Positions 11,158 through 21,828 of a stretch of DNA of 64,000 bases are shown piece by piece. Each line of letters opens with the position of its first letter. The first letter of the stretch is position 1. Under the pieces are notes generated by a model. It did not search any database and had not been told where the DNA came from. It worked only from the letters and a program-made list of their open reading frames with translations. The position numbers were made by a program, and so were the translations under genes. The stretch comes from Corythucha ciliata (taxonomy: Eukaryota; Arthropoda; Insecta; Hemiptera; Tingidae): assembly GCA_038030265.1 (NCBI GenBank), contig CM075942.1, forward strand, positions 70,808,926 through 70,872,925. The letters are read 5' to 3'.

Positions 11158-11801
11158 CAGAGGTGACAGAACCTTTAAGAAATTTGTTGAAAAACGAAAA
11201 CGAATGGGTCTGGGATCGAAGTCAGCATGTAGCTTTCGACGGTGTAATCGAAATGCTATGAACGGAACCAGTTCTAACCTTTTACAATCCAAGCAGGCCT
11301 ATAAGAATTTCAGCGGACTCGAGTTTAAAAGGGCTAGGAGCAGTCTTGGAGCAAGAGACTAGGCCAGACTGTTGGCAACCTGTGCAATTCCCTTCTCGAG
11401 GCTTGACTGAAACCGAAAAACGTTACTCCAATTTAGAAAGAGAAGCTCTAAGTTTGACTTGGACCTGTGAAAAGTTCGAGGACCTATTACTGGGGACGTC
11501 TTTTGTTTTACAGACGGACAACAAACCCTTGGTGACTTTATTCGGAAAAAAATCACTTGTCGATTTAAGTGCTCGTATCCAGAGATTTAGGATGCGAATG
11601 TTGAAGTTTGATTTCCACGTCCAGTTTGTTTCGGGAAAAGAATTCTATACTCCAAATACACTCTCGAGGGCACCCATTGACTCACAGATCCGAGACAGGG
11701 ATGTACTCGAAGAAAGAATGACAGAACTTTTTGTTGATACTGTTTTCGTCGCAAATGTTAGTGACGTTCGACTCAAGGAAGTGTTGGAAGCCCAGCTTTA
11801 G
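11158..11801 (+). pseudogene. RNase H of Mag-like element
   Basis: The Ty3/Gypsy RNase H region follows RT: ISADSSLKGLGAVL, then GLTETEKRYSNLEREALSL, then FVLQTDNKPLVTLF. An in-frame TGA near 11259 breaks the connection. RMRMLKFDFHVQFVSGKE marks the tether before integrase. It would degrade the RNA strand of the RNA:DNA hybrid. Confidence 0.88.
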
Positions 11802-12792
11802 GACCCTTTTTTTTTGTATTTTAAAAAAAGTCATCAATAGTGGATGGGCTCAAAGTTGCGATCCAAGGGTGGCCACAGTTCTGGAAATTCAAAAACGACC
11901 TACGGTCGTAAAATGTAGAAATCGCGTAGTGATCCCAGTTAAACTACAAAAAGTTGTGTTTGAAAGGTTGCACGCCGCCCATGGGGGTGAAAGTAAATGT
12001 ATGGAGCGTGCCAAACAATGTGTCTGGTGGCCGTCTATTTCTCAGTATATTCGAGAAAAGGTGGCATCGTGTCGTAAATGTGTATCACGTCGGACGCAGC
12101 GTCCAGAGCCAATTATACCATAAACATGTCCAAATAGACTTTGGCAGCACTTAGCTATGGACTTTTTCAAAGCTAAAGGCGTGTGATGGTACCTCGTCAT
12201 TGGAGATTTTTTTTCTAGATACATCGATATTTGTTCCCTCCCTCACAGCTTACAGTCGTCCGCAGTGATGCAGTATTTAAAACTGCTTTTCGCTCACTTT
12301 GGTATACCGGAAACAATACGATGTGACGCCTGTTCAAATTTGACGTCATATGAAATTAAGGAATTTGGTAGAGACCTCGGGTTTGAAATTATACCCGGAA
12401 GCCCGAAACATTCACAAGGGCAAGGTTTTGCCGAATCTCTGGTGCGTATCGCGAAAAATATTGTCGAAAAATCAAAAGACTTGCCCTTAGCACTGCTGGC
12501 CTATCGTTCGACTCCGCAGCTAGGTTCTTGCTTACCGTCGGAACTGTTAATGGGAAGAAAACTTCGAGGAACTTTGCCCGTCGATGCGACAACTCTCAAG
12601 CCAAAGTGGCCAAATTTAAACAAAATTCGCGACATTAATGAAGAATACAAACGAAAGCAAAAAGAATGGTTCGACAGAAGGCATGGAGCTCGTGAGTTGC
12701 GAGAACTGCTGAAAGGTGAACACGTTTTCATAAAATATATGAACAAATTCGGGTATATCTTGAAGAAATGTTCGGAGGCACCTCGACGCTAA
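11802..12792 (+). pseudogene. Integrase of Mag-like element
   Basis: The zinc-binding part is visible (LHAAHGGESKCMERAKQC, later CRKC). The catalytic core follows in pieces: the first Asp region near 12160 is interrupted by stops, the second is RCDACSNLTS instead of the usual SDNG-like motif, and the third Glu is in QGFAESLVRIAKNIV. The C-terminal part (12265-12792) is one long open frame with LLAYRSTPQLGSCLPSELLM, typical of Gypsy integrases. Inactive. Confidence 0.88.
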
Positions 12793-12855
12793 CAAGTAAA
12801 AACCAACAGTGGAGTTATAATACGCAATCGTGTCAACCTAATTCCTTCTTCCTAC

Positions 12856-13218
12856 TTGAAACCCTCGGTCTATAATAAGAATCACTTGAACAAAAGCCCA
12901 AATCAAACCATAGATTACTTGAAATTGCGAAACGATGATAATGAAGCCATCCAAATTTTCAAGAAAAATAATTCCTTTCGAAATTTGGACAAAGAAACCT
13001 CAATGAAGGAAAGTCTGCCATCGGAAGAAGCAATCGACGTCGACAGAGATCCACCACACCACTCCACTCATCATTCGCCACTTCCATGGTGGGAAGAAGT
13101 GGAAACTCGAATGGAGGCGGAAGGTGAAGCGAATGATGGTCGAAATGAGCCTGAAGACGACGCCACTACAACAAGGGTTACGAGAAGCGGCAGGCGGTTC
13201 CGAAGGCTTAACGACTAA
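12856..13218 (+). pseudogene. Pol C-terminal tail of Mag-like element
   Basis: A 120-codon open frame, acidic then basic, ending in RVTRSGRRFRRLND. The TRSGR-type tail is usual at the end of Gypsy Pol. It directly precedes the purine tract and the 3' LTR. Confidence 0.65.
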
Positions 13219-13231
13219 CCTTCCGTTCCTG

Positions 13232-13246
13232 TTGAAGAAGGGGAGA
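13232..13246 (+). promoter_or_regulatory. Polypurine tract of Mag-like element
   Basis: GAAGAAGGGGAGA immediately before the 3' LTR, the expected plus-strand primer. Confidence 0.75.
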
Positions 13247-13347
13247 TTTGTGAATATCTAGTTGTCCACATCATATGGGTTGTTTATTTGTTGTTAGTAA
13301 ATCAGTTCTATTTGTGTTGTCTAAAAAGTAGAATTTATTTTAAAACA
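13247..13347 (+). repeat. 3' LTR of Mag-like element
   Basis: Starts TTTGTGAATATC (the TG of the 5' copy is mutated to TT) and ends TTTTAAAACA, followed by target duplication CTACT. Confidence 0.92.
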
Positions 13348-13612
13348 CTACTCACTAGTGCCTCGGCTCGGACTTTCAGTGACAAATTGAGCTTTTAATG
13401 GAGTCGGGGCAGATGGAGCAGTTCAGAATTGAGGATATTACCTTAACAAAGTTAAGGCGTTTTTGATGGCAAAAGAATGATTTTTAGGCAAATCCAGGCA
13501 GTCTGGAACAGTTCAGAACGGCAAACAAAAAGGCCTTTTTCTCAACTCCAACCCTCTCCTTTTGTACTTATGACAATTTTATTGGTTTTGGGTATCTAAC
13601 TTCTTAGAGGTA

Positions 13613-13662
13613 AAGTGGCGGATCTAGAATTTTATCTTGGGAGGGGTTCCACCACAAATCTG
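13613..13662. mobile_element. hAT-type terminal fragment
   Basis: AGTGGCGGATCTAGAATTTT followed by a G-rich stretch resembles 32989-33030 (CAGTGGTGGATCTAGGATTT). Both look like solitary ends of a hAT family with CAGTGGYGGATC termini. No partner end was found nearby. Confidence 0.45.
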
Positions 13663-13740
13663 ATAAACTCTTTCTTCTTATATGAAACAATGTTCTAAGC
13701 AGTGAACCAATAAAATCGAGTCTCTCCACGCTCGTTATCT

Positions 13741-13795
13741 TTATTCGCTAAGTGCACTTTCAACGCCACTGCGTCATCATCAGAGCACTAAAAAT
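13741..13795 (-). ncRNA. Candidate hammerhead ribozyme, left arm
   Basis: The reverse complement of the left arm has the same order: CTGATGA (13777-13783), a stem II hairpin GACGC-AGTG-GCGTT, GAA (13759-13761) and AGTGCACT. The stem II loop differs from the right arm (AGTG against AGGG) while the stem is kept. Stem I is weaker than in the right arm. Confidence 0.35.
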
Positions 13796-13877
13796 CTAAT
13801 AACACGTAGGTAAACGTCAGAAAATATTCTATTTACATCCCTAGGGCATTGTCTATTTCAAAACTACTTGAAACTAC

Positions 13878-13934
13878 TTTTTTAGTGCTCTGATGATGAC
13901 GCAGGGGCGTTGAAAGTGCACTTAGCGATTAAAG
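13878..13934 (+). ncRNA. Candidate hammerhead ribozyme, right arm
   Basis: CTGATGA (13890-13896) and GAA (13912-13914) bracket a stem II hairpin GACGC-AGGG-GCGTT. Stem III would be the palindrome AGTGCACT (13915-13922), followed by T13923 as the cleavage-site base. Stem I would pair 13924-13934 with 13879-13889 in 9 of 11 positions, counting G-U pairs. Weak points are an extra U between CTGATGA and stem II and a 2-nt stem III loop, which would favour a dimeric fold. This is reasoning from the known consensus, not a computed fold. Confidence 0.4.
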
Positions 13935-14032
13935 ACAACGAGCGTGAAGAGACTCGATTTTATTAGTTCACTGCTTTGTACCGCAACTCCACCGATAGAG
14001 GACCTTAAAATGGAGAATAAACAATGTTCTAA

Positions 14033-14804
14033 TAGTCATTAGCATAGGGAGAATTAGTAAGGTCCAGGCCTTATTTTTAAAGTGCAAAATAGTGACATTT
14101 TTGAGGCAAATATCAGCGAAGTTGAGAGCTTCCTGTCAGAAACTCACGATGCTCCACCGTTTCACGATTTCGCGAATTTGAAAGTTTCGGGGATTTTTTA
14201 GTTTAGTGAACGCGGAACTTAGATAATGGTGTCAACGCCACGACAGCGCCCTGACAAATAGACAAAAGTCACAGCACTTTTAGGGGAAATTGGAAGTTTC
14301 CTAGGTTTTTTAGCAACTGGCTTAAATTAGGCAATTTCCACTTCTTAATTCAATAGAATTGCACAAGTTTGAAGTCATTTGGCCTAACGACCCCGACAGC
14401 GTCCATGGCCTCATGAATAGCCGTGTAATTGCAAGATTATAAGTGCCAAGCATTGTGTTTGAAATGTCTCGTCCTAAAGCTCCACAGAGCATACCGCGAA
14501 TACCCAAAAGATTAGAAGTTCTATGGCCTAATGTCCACGGCAACGCGACTTTCCTGTCTTAATTACCCCAAAAATAAAACTTTAGGGCCTTAATTATATT
14601 AATTTTTAGCAAAAATGCGGGTTTTGGGGCCTTTTTTCTGGCAGCGAAACTCTGACTAACCAGCCTTAGCGCAAAGCCTGACAAATTCCCACAAAATAGA
14701 ATGTTTCCTGACTGGATATCCACGCGATGGCCGATGGATATTTAAGGGTTTTAATTTCGGCGAATTTACCAGTTTAGAGTCTTTATAATACAAGCAAATT
14801 ACCA
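14033..14804. other. Non-coding DNA
   Basis: No coding exon, terminal repeat or tandem array recognised. The minus-strand ORF at 14322-14543 has no recognisable motif. Confidence 0.5.
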
Positions 14805-15215
14805 CGTTTCCTCTATTCTAGCTGTGGATTTTAATTAATTTTACCCGCGAATTACCGGTTCTCAGCCACGAATAAGTGGGCCTCCAAAGCCGCGAATTAT
14901 CGTTTTTCTCCATTTTATAGCTGTGAATGAGAGTTTCTTGTCAACTTATGCCGCGAAATAACGCATTTCTAAAATTATAGCAGCGAATAAGCTTTTTTTT
15001 CCTCAATTTTAATGTGGAATAAGCGGTTTGTCTCTGTTTTTAGCCGTGAGTGAGCGTGTTTCCGTGGCGTATAGCGTTTTCCTCAATTTTGCCAGCGCTT
15101 TTTTACTATTTTTGCCGCGACTTAGCACTATTTCTCACCGTAGCCGCCGAATATTTTCTTAATTTTAGCGGTGAACTGCGAATTAGTGGATTTTCTAAAA
15201 ATTGATCCTGATTAG
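14805..15215 (+). repeat. Degenerate minisatellite, orientation B
   Basis: Units of GCGAATTAGCG and CTCAATTTTAGCC type, strongly diverged. Confidence 0.75.
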
Positions 15216-17240
15216 ATAGTTGGAGCTTTGGTTAAACTCTTTATGGACTTTTTAAGAAAATGCCGTGTCTCTATGAAGTTTGGCAAATCACAGGATAACT
15301 TCACTGTTCTAGTTAGACAGCATTAGACTCCACATACGCATTGATACAGCACTGAGCTTGTGATTTTTAGGGCCTGGATGCTTTGTTGCCTAAAAAGCGC
15401 TACAAACATTGCATTTTTTTTTTGTTAAACTTTTGTAGGCTGGAGAATCGCCCAAAAATGTGTAATAAAATTTATTTTCGAATCGATCAGGCTTTAATAA
15501 TACATTTTGATCAGTTTTCCAGCCCAGGAAACAAAATACTCTCTTTCTTGCCTTCATTGAAAAAAATCTTGCCCGTTTAAAATAGAGAATAACGCATGCA
15601 CCACTGCAAAAAGTGATTTTTAGGGCAAATGGCATGCTCTATTGCTTAAAACACTTTCTCGCTTACATAGGTATAGTAGGTGCGTAAATATAATACAGTT
15701 GAACCTAAAAATGTAAAGAGAATAAATAAAACTGAGGAAAGAAGAAAAAAAATGTATAGGATGGCCTGTTTCGCGCAGACAGCCTAGCACATCCCTATTG
15801 GATTTTTCCCGGGGGCCACGCCCCCCTCACGCCCAACCTCATATTTTCTCGAGTCTTGCAAGTCAGCGAGGAGGCTACGAGTAGATAAATTTTCTCTTTT
15901 GTTTTGAAAAGGAATCACACAATACGTTGACCCTTTCCACCCATCACTTCAATGCACGCAAGTCTATTTTGTTACAAAACAAACAGTTCTTTTTTTTTTT
16001 TTTTATCGTTGCATGCATCTCATTATACTCTTTCATTTCAATTTTTAGCCGAGATCAGACGATTAACGCGTGAAATGAGTCCTTATATAATAATTAAATT
16101 CAGATTTCGTCCCGAAAACTCCCCCTCACAACCTCCCGCTGTAAAGCATAAACGTCAAAATTGTATATTCCCGTTTCTTTCTCTCATTTTTTCCTTTTCT
16201 TTATGTTATCCCGACGTATAGTGCTTCGATTCAAGAAAAACATTAGGCTCAGCCAACGTTGGGAATTCACAATGAAGTTGCCGCGGGGGTGTCGAGCGTA
16301 GCAAGGAGCATTTAGGTGCGGAGGAGGGAGGGGGCATCGTTTGAATTCGGATTTATTTCCGATTTGTCACTTACTCTCTTTCAGAAAAGGAAGTTTAAAC
16401 GAGCGAACATTTTTCCTTCCGTCTTGTTGCGCAATGAATCATAATTGAGTTTTTTTTTTTTCTTCTCGTATACGAGTTTATCATTCTGCTTGAAAGCCTT
16501 GAGCGTATACTTTAGTAATAAGATCAACAAAGCCAGTGGGCAAGGGGTGGAGTGGGTGACAGGAAAGGCAGTAGAAATTAACGTCTTGAATTGAGTTTAC
16601 CTTAAATTATAATCCGGTCTGTTTTGCCAACAACGTCAGAACAAGACATCTTAAGTTAAACCCTAGTATATAATTTCAGATTTCAACGTCAACCCTCATT
16701 TTTCAGCGTTCGTCACACGATGGTGTAATCCATTTATTAAAGCAAAAAGGTGTGGGGAAAGGATATTTTACTAATCCAAGAGCTTTGACTGAATGACAAA
16801 TGCTCGAAACGATTAGCTTCATCGAGAAAGGAGATTTACATGTTATTAGCCTTAGCTTCCGAGACTTACCGCCTCTCTCGGGGTTGTAACGAGACCGAGA
16901 TAAGCGAAGTGGCTGCCAATTAAAGGAGACTTCTAAAACCCGAGCAAGCTCTCTTGGGGACAATGACAACGACTACTCAAAGCCACCCCCTCTCCAGTTA
17001 TCCCTATCTCTGATTATAAGCGATCTCGCCAAGGCACTTTACTCGACGCGAGTAGGTTTCTCCCCCCCAAACCATCGCCGCCTTCTTATCTTTCATTGTT
17101 CTCAGACACCCCTCCTCCCTTCTTTCCTCGCATCCAACAAACAAACCAAGAGTGCAGTTAATACAACTTTTATCGAGAAAATAAACTCCCTTCCCAGAGC
17201 TTTAAAAACTTCCGTATTTTAAATACAAATTAAGTCTTAC
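15216..17240. other. Non-coding DNA, probably Beadex intron or 3' region
   Basis: No recognisable exon or mobile element. Composition is less AT-rich than the minisatellite blocks, with pyrimidine-rich stretches. A downstream terminal exon of the minus-strand Beadex gene might lie here, but none was identified. Confidence 0.45.
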
Positions 17241-17373
17241 CGGTAGTTGCCTTTTGAGGTGGGCTAGTGACTGAGGGTTGTACGCCATATTGGCGAAGAC
17301 CATTCGCTCTTCGTAGTCGTACTCGCAAAGGATTTTATTTTCACAGAGGTAGAATCGATCACCAACGCAGAAC
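17241..17373 (-). CDS. Bx: Beadex/LMO LIM-only protein, one internal exon
   Basis: LIM-only proteins bridge transcription factors such as LIM-homeodomain partners and Chip/LDB; Beadex controls wing and neural patterning in flies. On the minus strand an acceptor TTTTCAG precedes a 133-nt exon ending CTACCG before donor GTAAGAC. It translates to the end of LIM domain 2: FCVGDRFYLC, then ENKILCEYDYEERMVFANMA and a tail ending LAHLKRQLP. The Cys pairs at the start and around LCEYDYEE match zinc-ligand spacing, and the wording is nearly that of insect Beadex, from memory of the family. Phase is +1 in and 0 out, and the frame is fully open. LIM1 and the remaining exons are not in view, so they probably lie beyond the repeats. 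Confidence 0.9.
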
Positions 17374-17634
17374 CTGAAAATAAAAATGAAACATTATTCG
17401 TGGGGTGTATTTCTTTCGTTAACTTTCATGACTTCTAAAGGATAGAAGGAGGCTTGTTCTTTTCTTTTTTTTTTTTGTGGTATTACAATATTCAACACCC
17501 TCAAAAGTTTTGATCCCTCTTCGGGCATGTTCTTGTCATTTTTCATCGACAGACTGACGGGGGTTTTCTTTCCCTTTCTTTCCCTCGAGGGGAGGGGGTT
17601 ATTAATAGTTATATAATCCTTCATGAAATAAATC
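17374..17634. other. Beadex intron sequence
   Basis: Lies between the Beadex exon and the left end of the hAT insertion. No other feature seen. Confidence 0.6.
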
Positions 17635-18235
17635 CCATAGAGCAGGGGTTTCCAAAGTTTTTTGATGACGACCCTAATTTAACACTGCAAAAGCCTTCGC
17701 GATCCTACAAGAATTTTTGGTTACTTCGATAATGGTCCGCCATCTTTTTCACAAATTCTGTGACACTCGGGTGAAAGTTATTAGTCAATGCGCATCCCGG
17801 ATCGTCCCGGGAATGCATAATCCAATCAGTTGCGAGCTTTCGTTTTGACCACAACTACACAAAATTGAGAGCACTTCCTGACAAAGATATATTGCAGGAA
17901 ACGGCAGAAGAGTATACCTATTCTGCTGCTGTAACTAAAACGGAATGTTCTCGCAACTGCACCCAAACTTGTGAAATTGACGCATTTTTCATTATGCACG
18001 TGCAGATCACACAACTCTAGTTGAAATCCCGGTATTTCCTCTCCAATTTTGTCGACGTCTGTAGCAAATCGATTTATAACCAGCTGAGTTTACTGAGATC
18101 AACATTTGCAGGCATATAATATAGGCCCTATTGCGGGTGGCTGATGTTTGTTGATGTGTTCCAATTTTTTCCCCACAATATAAGAGAAAAAGGAGTCTTA
18201 GACTTGACTAATAAACCGGGGGGAGATGTTACTCT

Positions 18236-18425
18236 GGCCCAGGCGTTAGTAGCCCACTAAGCTCCTGTAAGGAAGTCCCAGTGTCCCGTCTTGAGATCCA
18301 GGGAGGGGATTAGAACCCGGCCGCTGGAGTGACCAGACGAGGCTAGAGATCTTCCAATTAAGAGGTCCTCAGGAAGAGCGCTATCCCCTAACCTTTCGCC
18401 GTCTCTAACGCTGCAACAGGAAGGA
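18236..18425 (-). mobile_element. Possible tRNA-derived SINE fragment
   Basis: On the minus strand, GGCCGGGTTCTAATCCCC resembles a Pol III B box (GGTTCRANTCC, one mismatch). About 50 bp upstream, GATAGCGCTCTTCC is a poor A-box-like stretch. A head of this kind suggests a tRNA-related SINE. No intact cloverleaf is evident. A short motif (acaggaaggaac) recurs nearby at 18415 and 18491. Confidence 0.4.
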
Positions 18426-18977
18426 ACGCTATTCCAACGGGATGCAGGCTATTAGAGCTCGGCTCAAGGATCCCTGATTGTTTGGCGCTGAAACAGGAAG
18501 GAACCAATACAAGGAGTCAGGCTACCAATACAATCAGGGGCCTCTCCTAACAAATATAAAGATACGGAGAGAGACTAATGGGGGTGGAGTTTTTTTTTTA
18601 TTGCTGACATGGAGAGAAGAATAACAATGCTTCGTGGGAGGAGACAACAGACTCGCTGGACCATGGGGGTATCACTCATACCGAGTAGGGGGGCCGGGGA
18701 ACAGAACGTAGTGGACACCCCTGTTCACTTGGAGCGCTAAAAACCGGATTTATAGAATTTTTCGCTCGGGCTCGGTAGATGGCTCTCCAAACTTTCCAAC
18801 CATATGGAAAAATAAACGTTCCCTTTCCTCAAGGAATACCGGCGCTGTCACTTGTCAAATGAATTAGCTTTTCTTGTATTTTCTAGTGTGTTGGACTTTT
18901 GCTATTTTCCTTTAGAATTTAACTGTTTGTGTTGCTGTAACTTTCTCCTGAGCAAGAAAATAGTTTCTTGATTGGTG

Positions 18978-19072
18978 ATGGGTTTTAAGAAATGTGTTGT
19001 GAGAGGGTGCCGGTCCAAGGTTGACGGTAATGTAAAAAATGTGCATTTCTTTAGGATTCCTTCGGATTGCAG
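18978..19072 (+). CDS. THAP zinc-finger domain, first exon
   Basis: THAP domains are C2CH zinc-dependent DNA-binding modules, found in host regulators and in several transposase families. The frame from ATG at 18978 reads MGFKKCVVRGCRSK and then NVHFFRIPSD, with the Cys-x4-Cys start and the (F/H)-F-x-x-P motif expected for residues 1-32. The exon stops at CAG|GTAAGCC (donor at 19073). The remaining C-x2-H ligands must be on a later exon, which was not found. It sits 1.3 kb inside the putative hAT element, so it may be an N-terminal transposase exon rather than a host gene. Confidence 0.65.
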
Positions 19073-19593
19073 GTAAGCCACAATCTAGTATATTAGCTAT
19101 TGTAATTGAACATGCAAATTCTTCAGGCATGTTAAATGTACAGGATGAGCCAGATAACATGGATCAGCCACTTTTCTCGGTTATTGTCAAAGATTTTGAA
19201 ATCTTCGTAACCCTCCTCAATTTTCAACGAAAATTTCAAATTTGCCTTCCGCTTCAGCTCGTGACCAGCGTATGACATAGTACTTCCGATTTGTTGTAAA
19301 TAATTGAATTCGCTTGTACTGATCCTTCACATCCTACAACTTGGTGAATGGCATGGTAATTTATGAGTGCTCTTTATGGTGGGAAATGTCTTTTATTCTA
19401 GGTAGAAAAGCTGGCTTGCTCTCATAATAATGCGCCACAAGTTGTTTCCAAACGAAAAGAAAGTAATCCAATGAAAAAGTGACTCCAAGTTTAACACTGT
19501 TGCCACGAGTACCGCATAGTCACTGAAATTCACCTCGCTCATGCGTCCACTGGGATCCGCGCGGATAAACGAAAAAGTTGGACTAAAACTTCA

Positions 19594-19733
19594 GGCCCCT
19601 TTTACACGAGTAAGTTTTTTGATCAAATTAGCCATTTTGAAAAAAATTGACAGATGTTCCCTGCCTCAAATCGTCTGTTTGTGATCAGATTGAACATATT
19701 TTGAACAAAAAACTTACTCGTGTAAAACAGGCC
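19594..19733. mobile_element. 140-bp MITE with TCA target duplication
   Basis: The left arm starts GGCCCCTTTTACACGAGTAA and the reverse complement of the right end starts GGCCTGTTTTACACGAGTAA. The inverted repeats extend about 34 bp (through AGTTTTTTG). TCA flanks both sides (19591-19593 and 19734-19736). The 3-bp duplication and GGCC ends would fit a Harbinger-type MITE. No coding capacity. Confidence 0.8.
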
Positions 19734-20129
19734 TCAAGTAAGCATCTGTGAGTTGAAACGCTCATAGCTAACTAAATGACGTTATATTCATGTGAACATA
19801 TATCCATTCTCCAGGCTACAATATGAATCAAGACATTTAAATAGCGTGAGGAGTGACGAGGGTGACATGAGCGACCATTGTGCTAGATGATCAGCACAAT
19901 GAAGGTGATAAAAGGTGGCTATCATAAAAATTAAGTTATAGACCAAGAGCCAGCGACGTAAAAAGTGCAACCATTTGCATATTTTTCTTACCCAGCGCAT
20001 AAATTGGATGGTAACTCCCTAATAGTGGGAAAAATGGTCTGCCAACATTTCGACGTGACGAAATCGGTGGCAGACGCCATCAAAGCATGCACTTGTGGGG
20101 GGAAGTGCAGTCAGGAAAAACGTTTTACT

Positions 20130-20742
20130 CACGGGAATAGAATATTGCGTTTCATGCTAACGGGTCCTGTGGCGTTGAGCCAATAGAAAAGTCTGAAAAC
20201 CCAAAACCCATCTAATTTGGAGTATACGTTTTCGGTGTCAGTGTAATTTTTTTTCTGAGCGAAAATAGGGCGAGAAATACAAATCATATATAATAAAAAA
20301 TATTCGATGAATGGCGTTTTCATGCTGTCACAGAAAAACAGCGTCACCTCAGGTAAGAACACACCCCGAAAAATATTTTCTACTGCAGCGTGTGTGAAAT
20401 TCTGGTTCGCTCTTACCACGAAGTATGAAAATTCATTATATGCATTTTCCATTCGCCGTAAATCATAGTGCAGCCGATGGGATCTTTACAAATGCATCTA
20501 CCAAAAAGAACAGGTTAGTTACTGGAGATAATTGTCCCTTTTTCCCTAATAGACGCCATGTGCCCTGAGACTCTCCGCTTCCACAAAAAAATACTTGCAA
20601 TCTTCTAAGTTCAAAAATTATTCCTCCTCCACCTCCAGCCATGTTTCAACAGTACAAATTAAATCCACATCTTCCGAAGCAAAATAATTTCTATTGTTTA
20701 TAAAATTAGAATGGAAACCTTGGCAGTTGAAAAAGGAAGTCC
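20130..20742 (-). pseudogene. Degenerate LINE endonuclease region
   Basis: It continues the ORF1 fragment at 20743-21383 downstream on the same strand. Broken frames start with a stretch like FNCQGFHSN and VDLICTVETWLE, the opening motif of an apurinic-type endonuclease, then run through several stops. An open frame of about 107 codons at 20129-20452 probably belongs to the same degenerate domain, but I do not recognise its motifs. Confidence 0.55.
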
Positions 20743-21383
20743 TTAGGAGTTTTTTGAGGGTTGTTTCGTCGGGCGGTTCTTGTCAGCTGGCGATTGCGGC
20801 GGGCGTTTCTTTCGTCCCTCCCCATCTGTTCCTTTATTATTCTGCATCCACCATGCCCTTCTCTGGTTCCGAATCTCAATGGGTAGATCCTCCTTCAAAA
20901 ATATGTGTTTCGGTTCCAGCGTCGATCTAGCAGCGTACAGTTCCTTCTTCAATTTTAGGCTGCTCAGAACGAGACAAATGGGGCGGGGGTGCTTTTGGTC
21001 AGTTTGCCACCTACGCGTCCTGTAGACCTCCTCCACGTCGTCCGGGCCACAGTTTACATTCATTACATTAGTAATGAGGTCCAACGTAACTGCCAGCTCA
21101 TCTTGAACTCCATTTTCCCCTTCCGGCACCCCAAAAAACATTATAGGTTACGTTTACGAATTTGTCTTTCAAGCTGTACAATTCTTGAGGATTGAGAATC
21201 AAGCCTATTGTTAACAGCTTTAAAATCCCCATCTAGCTTCGTCTTGAGGTCCTTCAAGTCCTGGGATGTAGTACCAATCTTCTTGTCCATATCTTCTAGT
21301 TTCGTCAGAATGCGATCCAGTTTTTCAGAGTCCGACTGCGGTTTCACAGACATTTCGAAAAAAGATAAAAAAGTTTTGCTCAC
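20743..21383 (-). pseudogene. LINE ORF1 (coiled-coil, L1-ORF1-like fold), broken
   Basis: ORF1 proteins of such LINEs bind the element RNA as trimers. The first part (from 21383, about 80 codons) is a heptad-like coiled coil with KLDRILTKLEDMDKKIG and RLDSQSSRIVQLERQIRKRN. A stop and frameshift near 21141 follow, then FFGVPEGEN, EEVYRTRRWQ and FLKEDLPIEIRNQRRAWW, matching the RRM-like and C-terminal domains. The 5' part is separated by the I-like insertion at 21619-25524. The element is on the opposite strand to its guest. Confidence 0.8.
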
Positions 21384-21828
21384 GAGTCAGGAAACCGGGA
21401 AGCAGGCCAACCCACACTACGTGAGTGCGCTGCTGGACCGCTCTCACAGAGCACGCACGGTAGGGAGGGAGGAGCGGGGTGCAGTGGTCGCAGGTCGCGG
21501 GGTGGCTCTTATCGCTCCGATCTGAAGCGGGTCGAGGAGAAACACGCAGGATTCGGCTTAAAACTCGTTCGAATTTGGCCAAAAATTGGCGAGGGTTTGG
21601 GGATGGTATAGCTCGTACTTGTAAGGGAGTGAAGCATACTCGTCCACGTCGTGCCCCAGGACGTCCTCTGTGTACCACCGAGGATACTGAACGTATGCAA
21701 CAATCGCCGCACGTCAGCCCAACGTATCGCGATCAAGCCAAGTGATCATCACACTCTCGATCACCACGTCAGCATGAACCAACAACGCCAAGATTCCCGG
21801 CCTTTCTCAAGGCCAAACCACACCGGAC

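Larger units (their letters stand above)
9702..13347 (+). mobile_element. Ty3/Gypsy LTR retrotransposon, Mag-like, degenerate
   Basis: Two 101-bp LTRs (9702-9802 and 13247-13347) differ at five positions by my alignment. The 5-bp target duplication CTACT flanks the element (9697-9701 and 13348-13352). A primer-binding site starting TGGTGCCC follows the left LTR directly, and a purine tract (GAAGAAGGGGAGA) precedes the right LTR. The internal order is gag remnant, RT, RNase H, integrase: the Ty3/Gypsy order. Very short LTRs and the RT style suggest the Mag lineage. Gag and protease are mostly deleted, and pol carries several stops and frameshifts. Confidence 0.92.
13699..14018. mobile_element. 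Inverted-repeat element with ribozyme-like arms
   Basis: Arms of about 100 bp (13699-13795 and 13878-13982) are reverse complements with few differences, starting GCAGTGAACCAATAAAATCG. The 14-mer AAACAATGTTCTAA occurs just outside on both sides (13685-13698 and 14019-14032), a possible long target duplication. The right side has 36 extra bp (13983-14018) beyond the arm. Each arm contains CTGATGA, a short hairpin and GAAA. No coding potential. This is a non-autonomous foldback or retrozyme-like element. Confidence 0.75.

Noticed and set aside
18300..18380. Possible tRNA gene on the minus strand
   Set aside because: The B-box-like motif has a mismatch, the A box is poor and no cloverleaf could be drawn; a SINE relic is more likely.
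20129..20452. Stand-alone 107-codon gene on the minus strand
   Set aside because: It is contiguous with broken endonuclease sequence of the minus-strand LINE and shows no independent domain.
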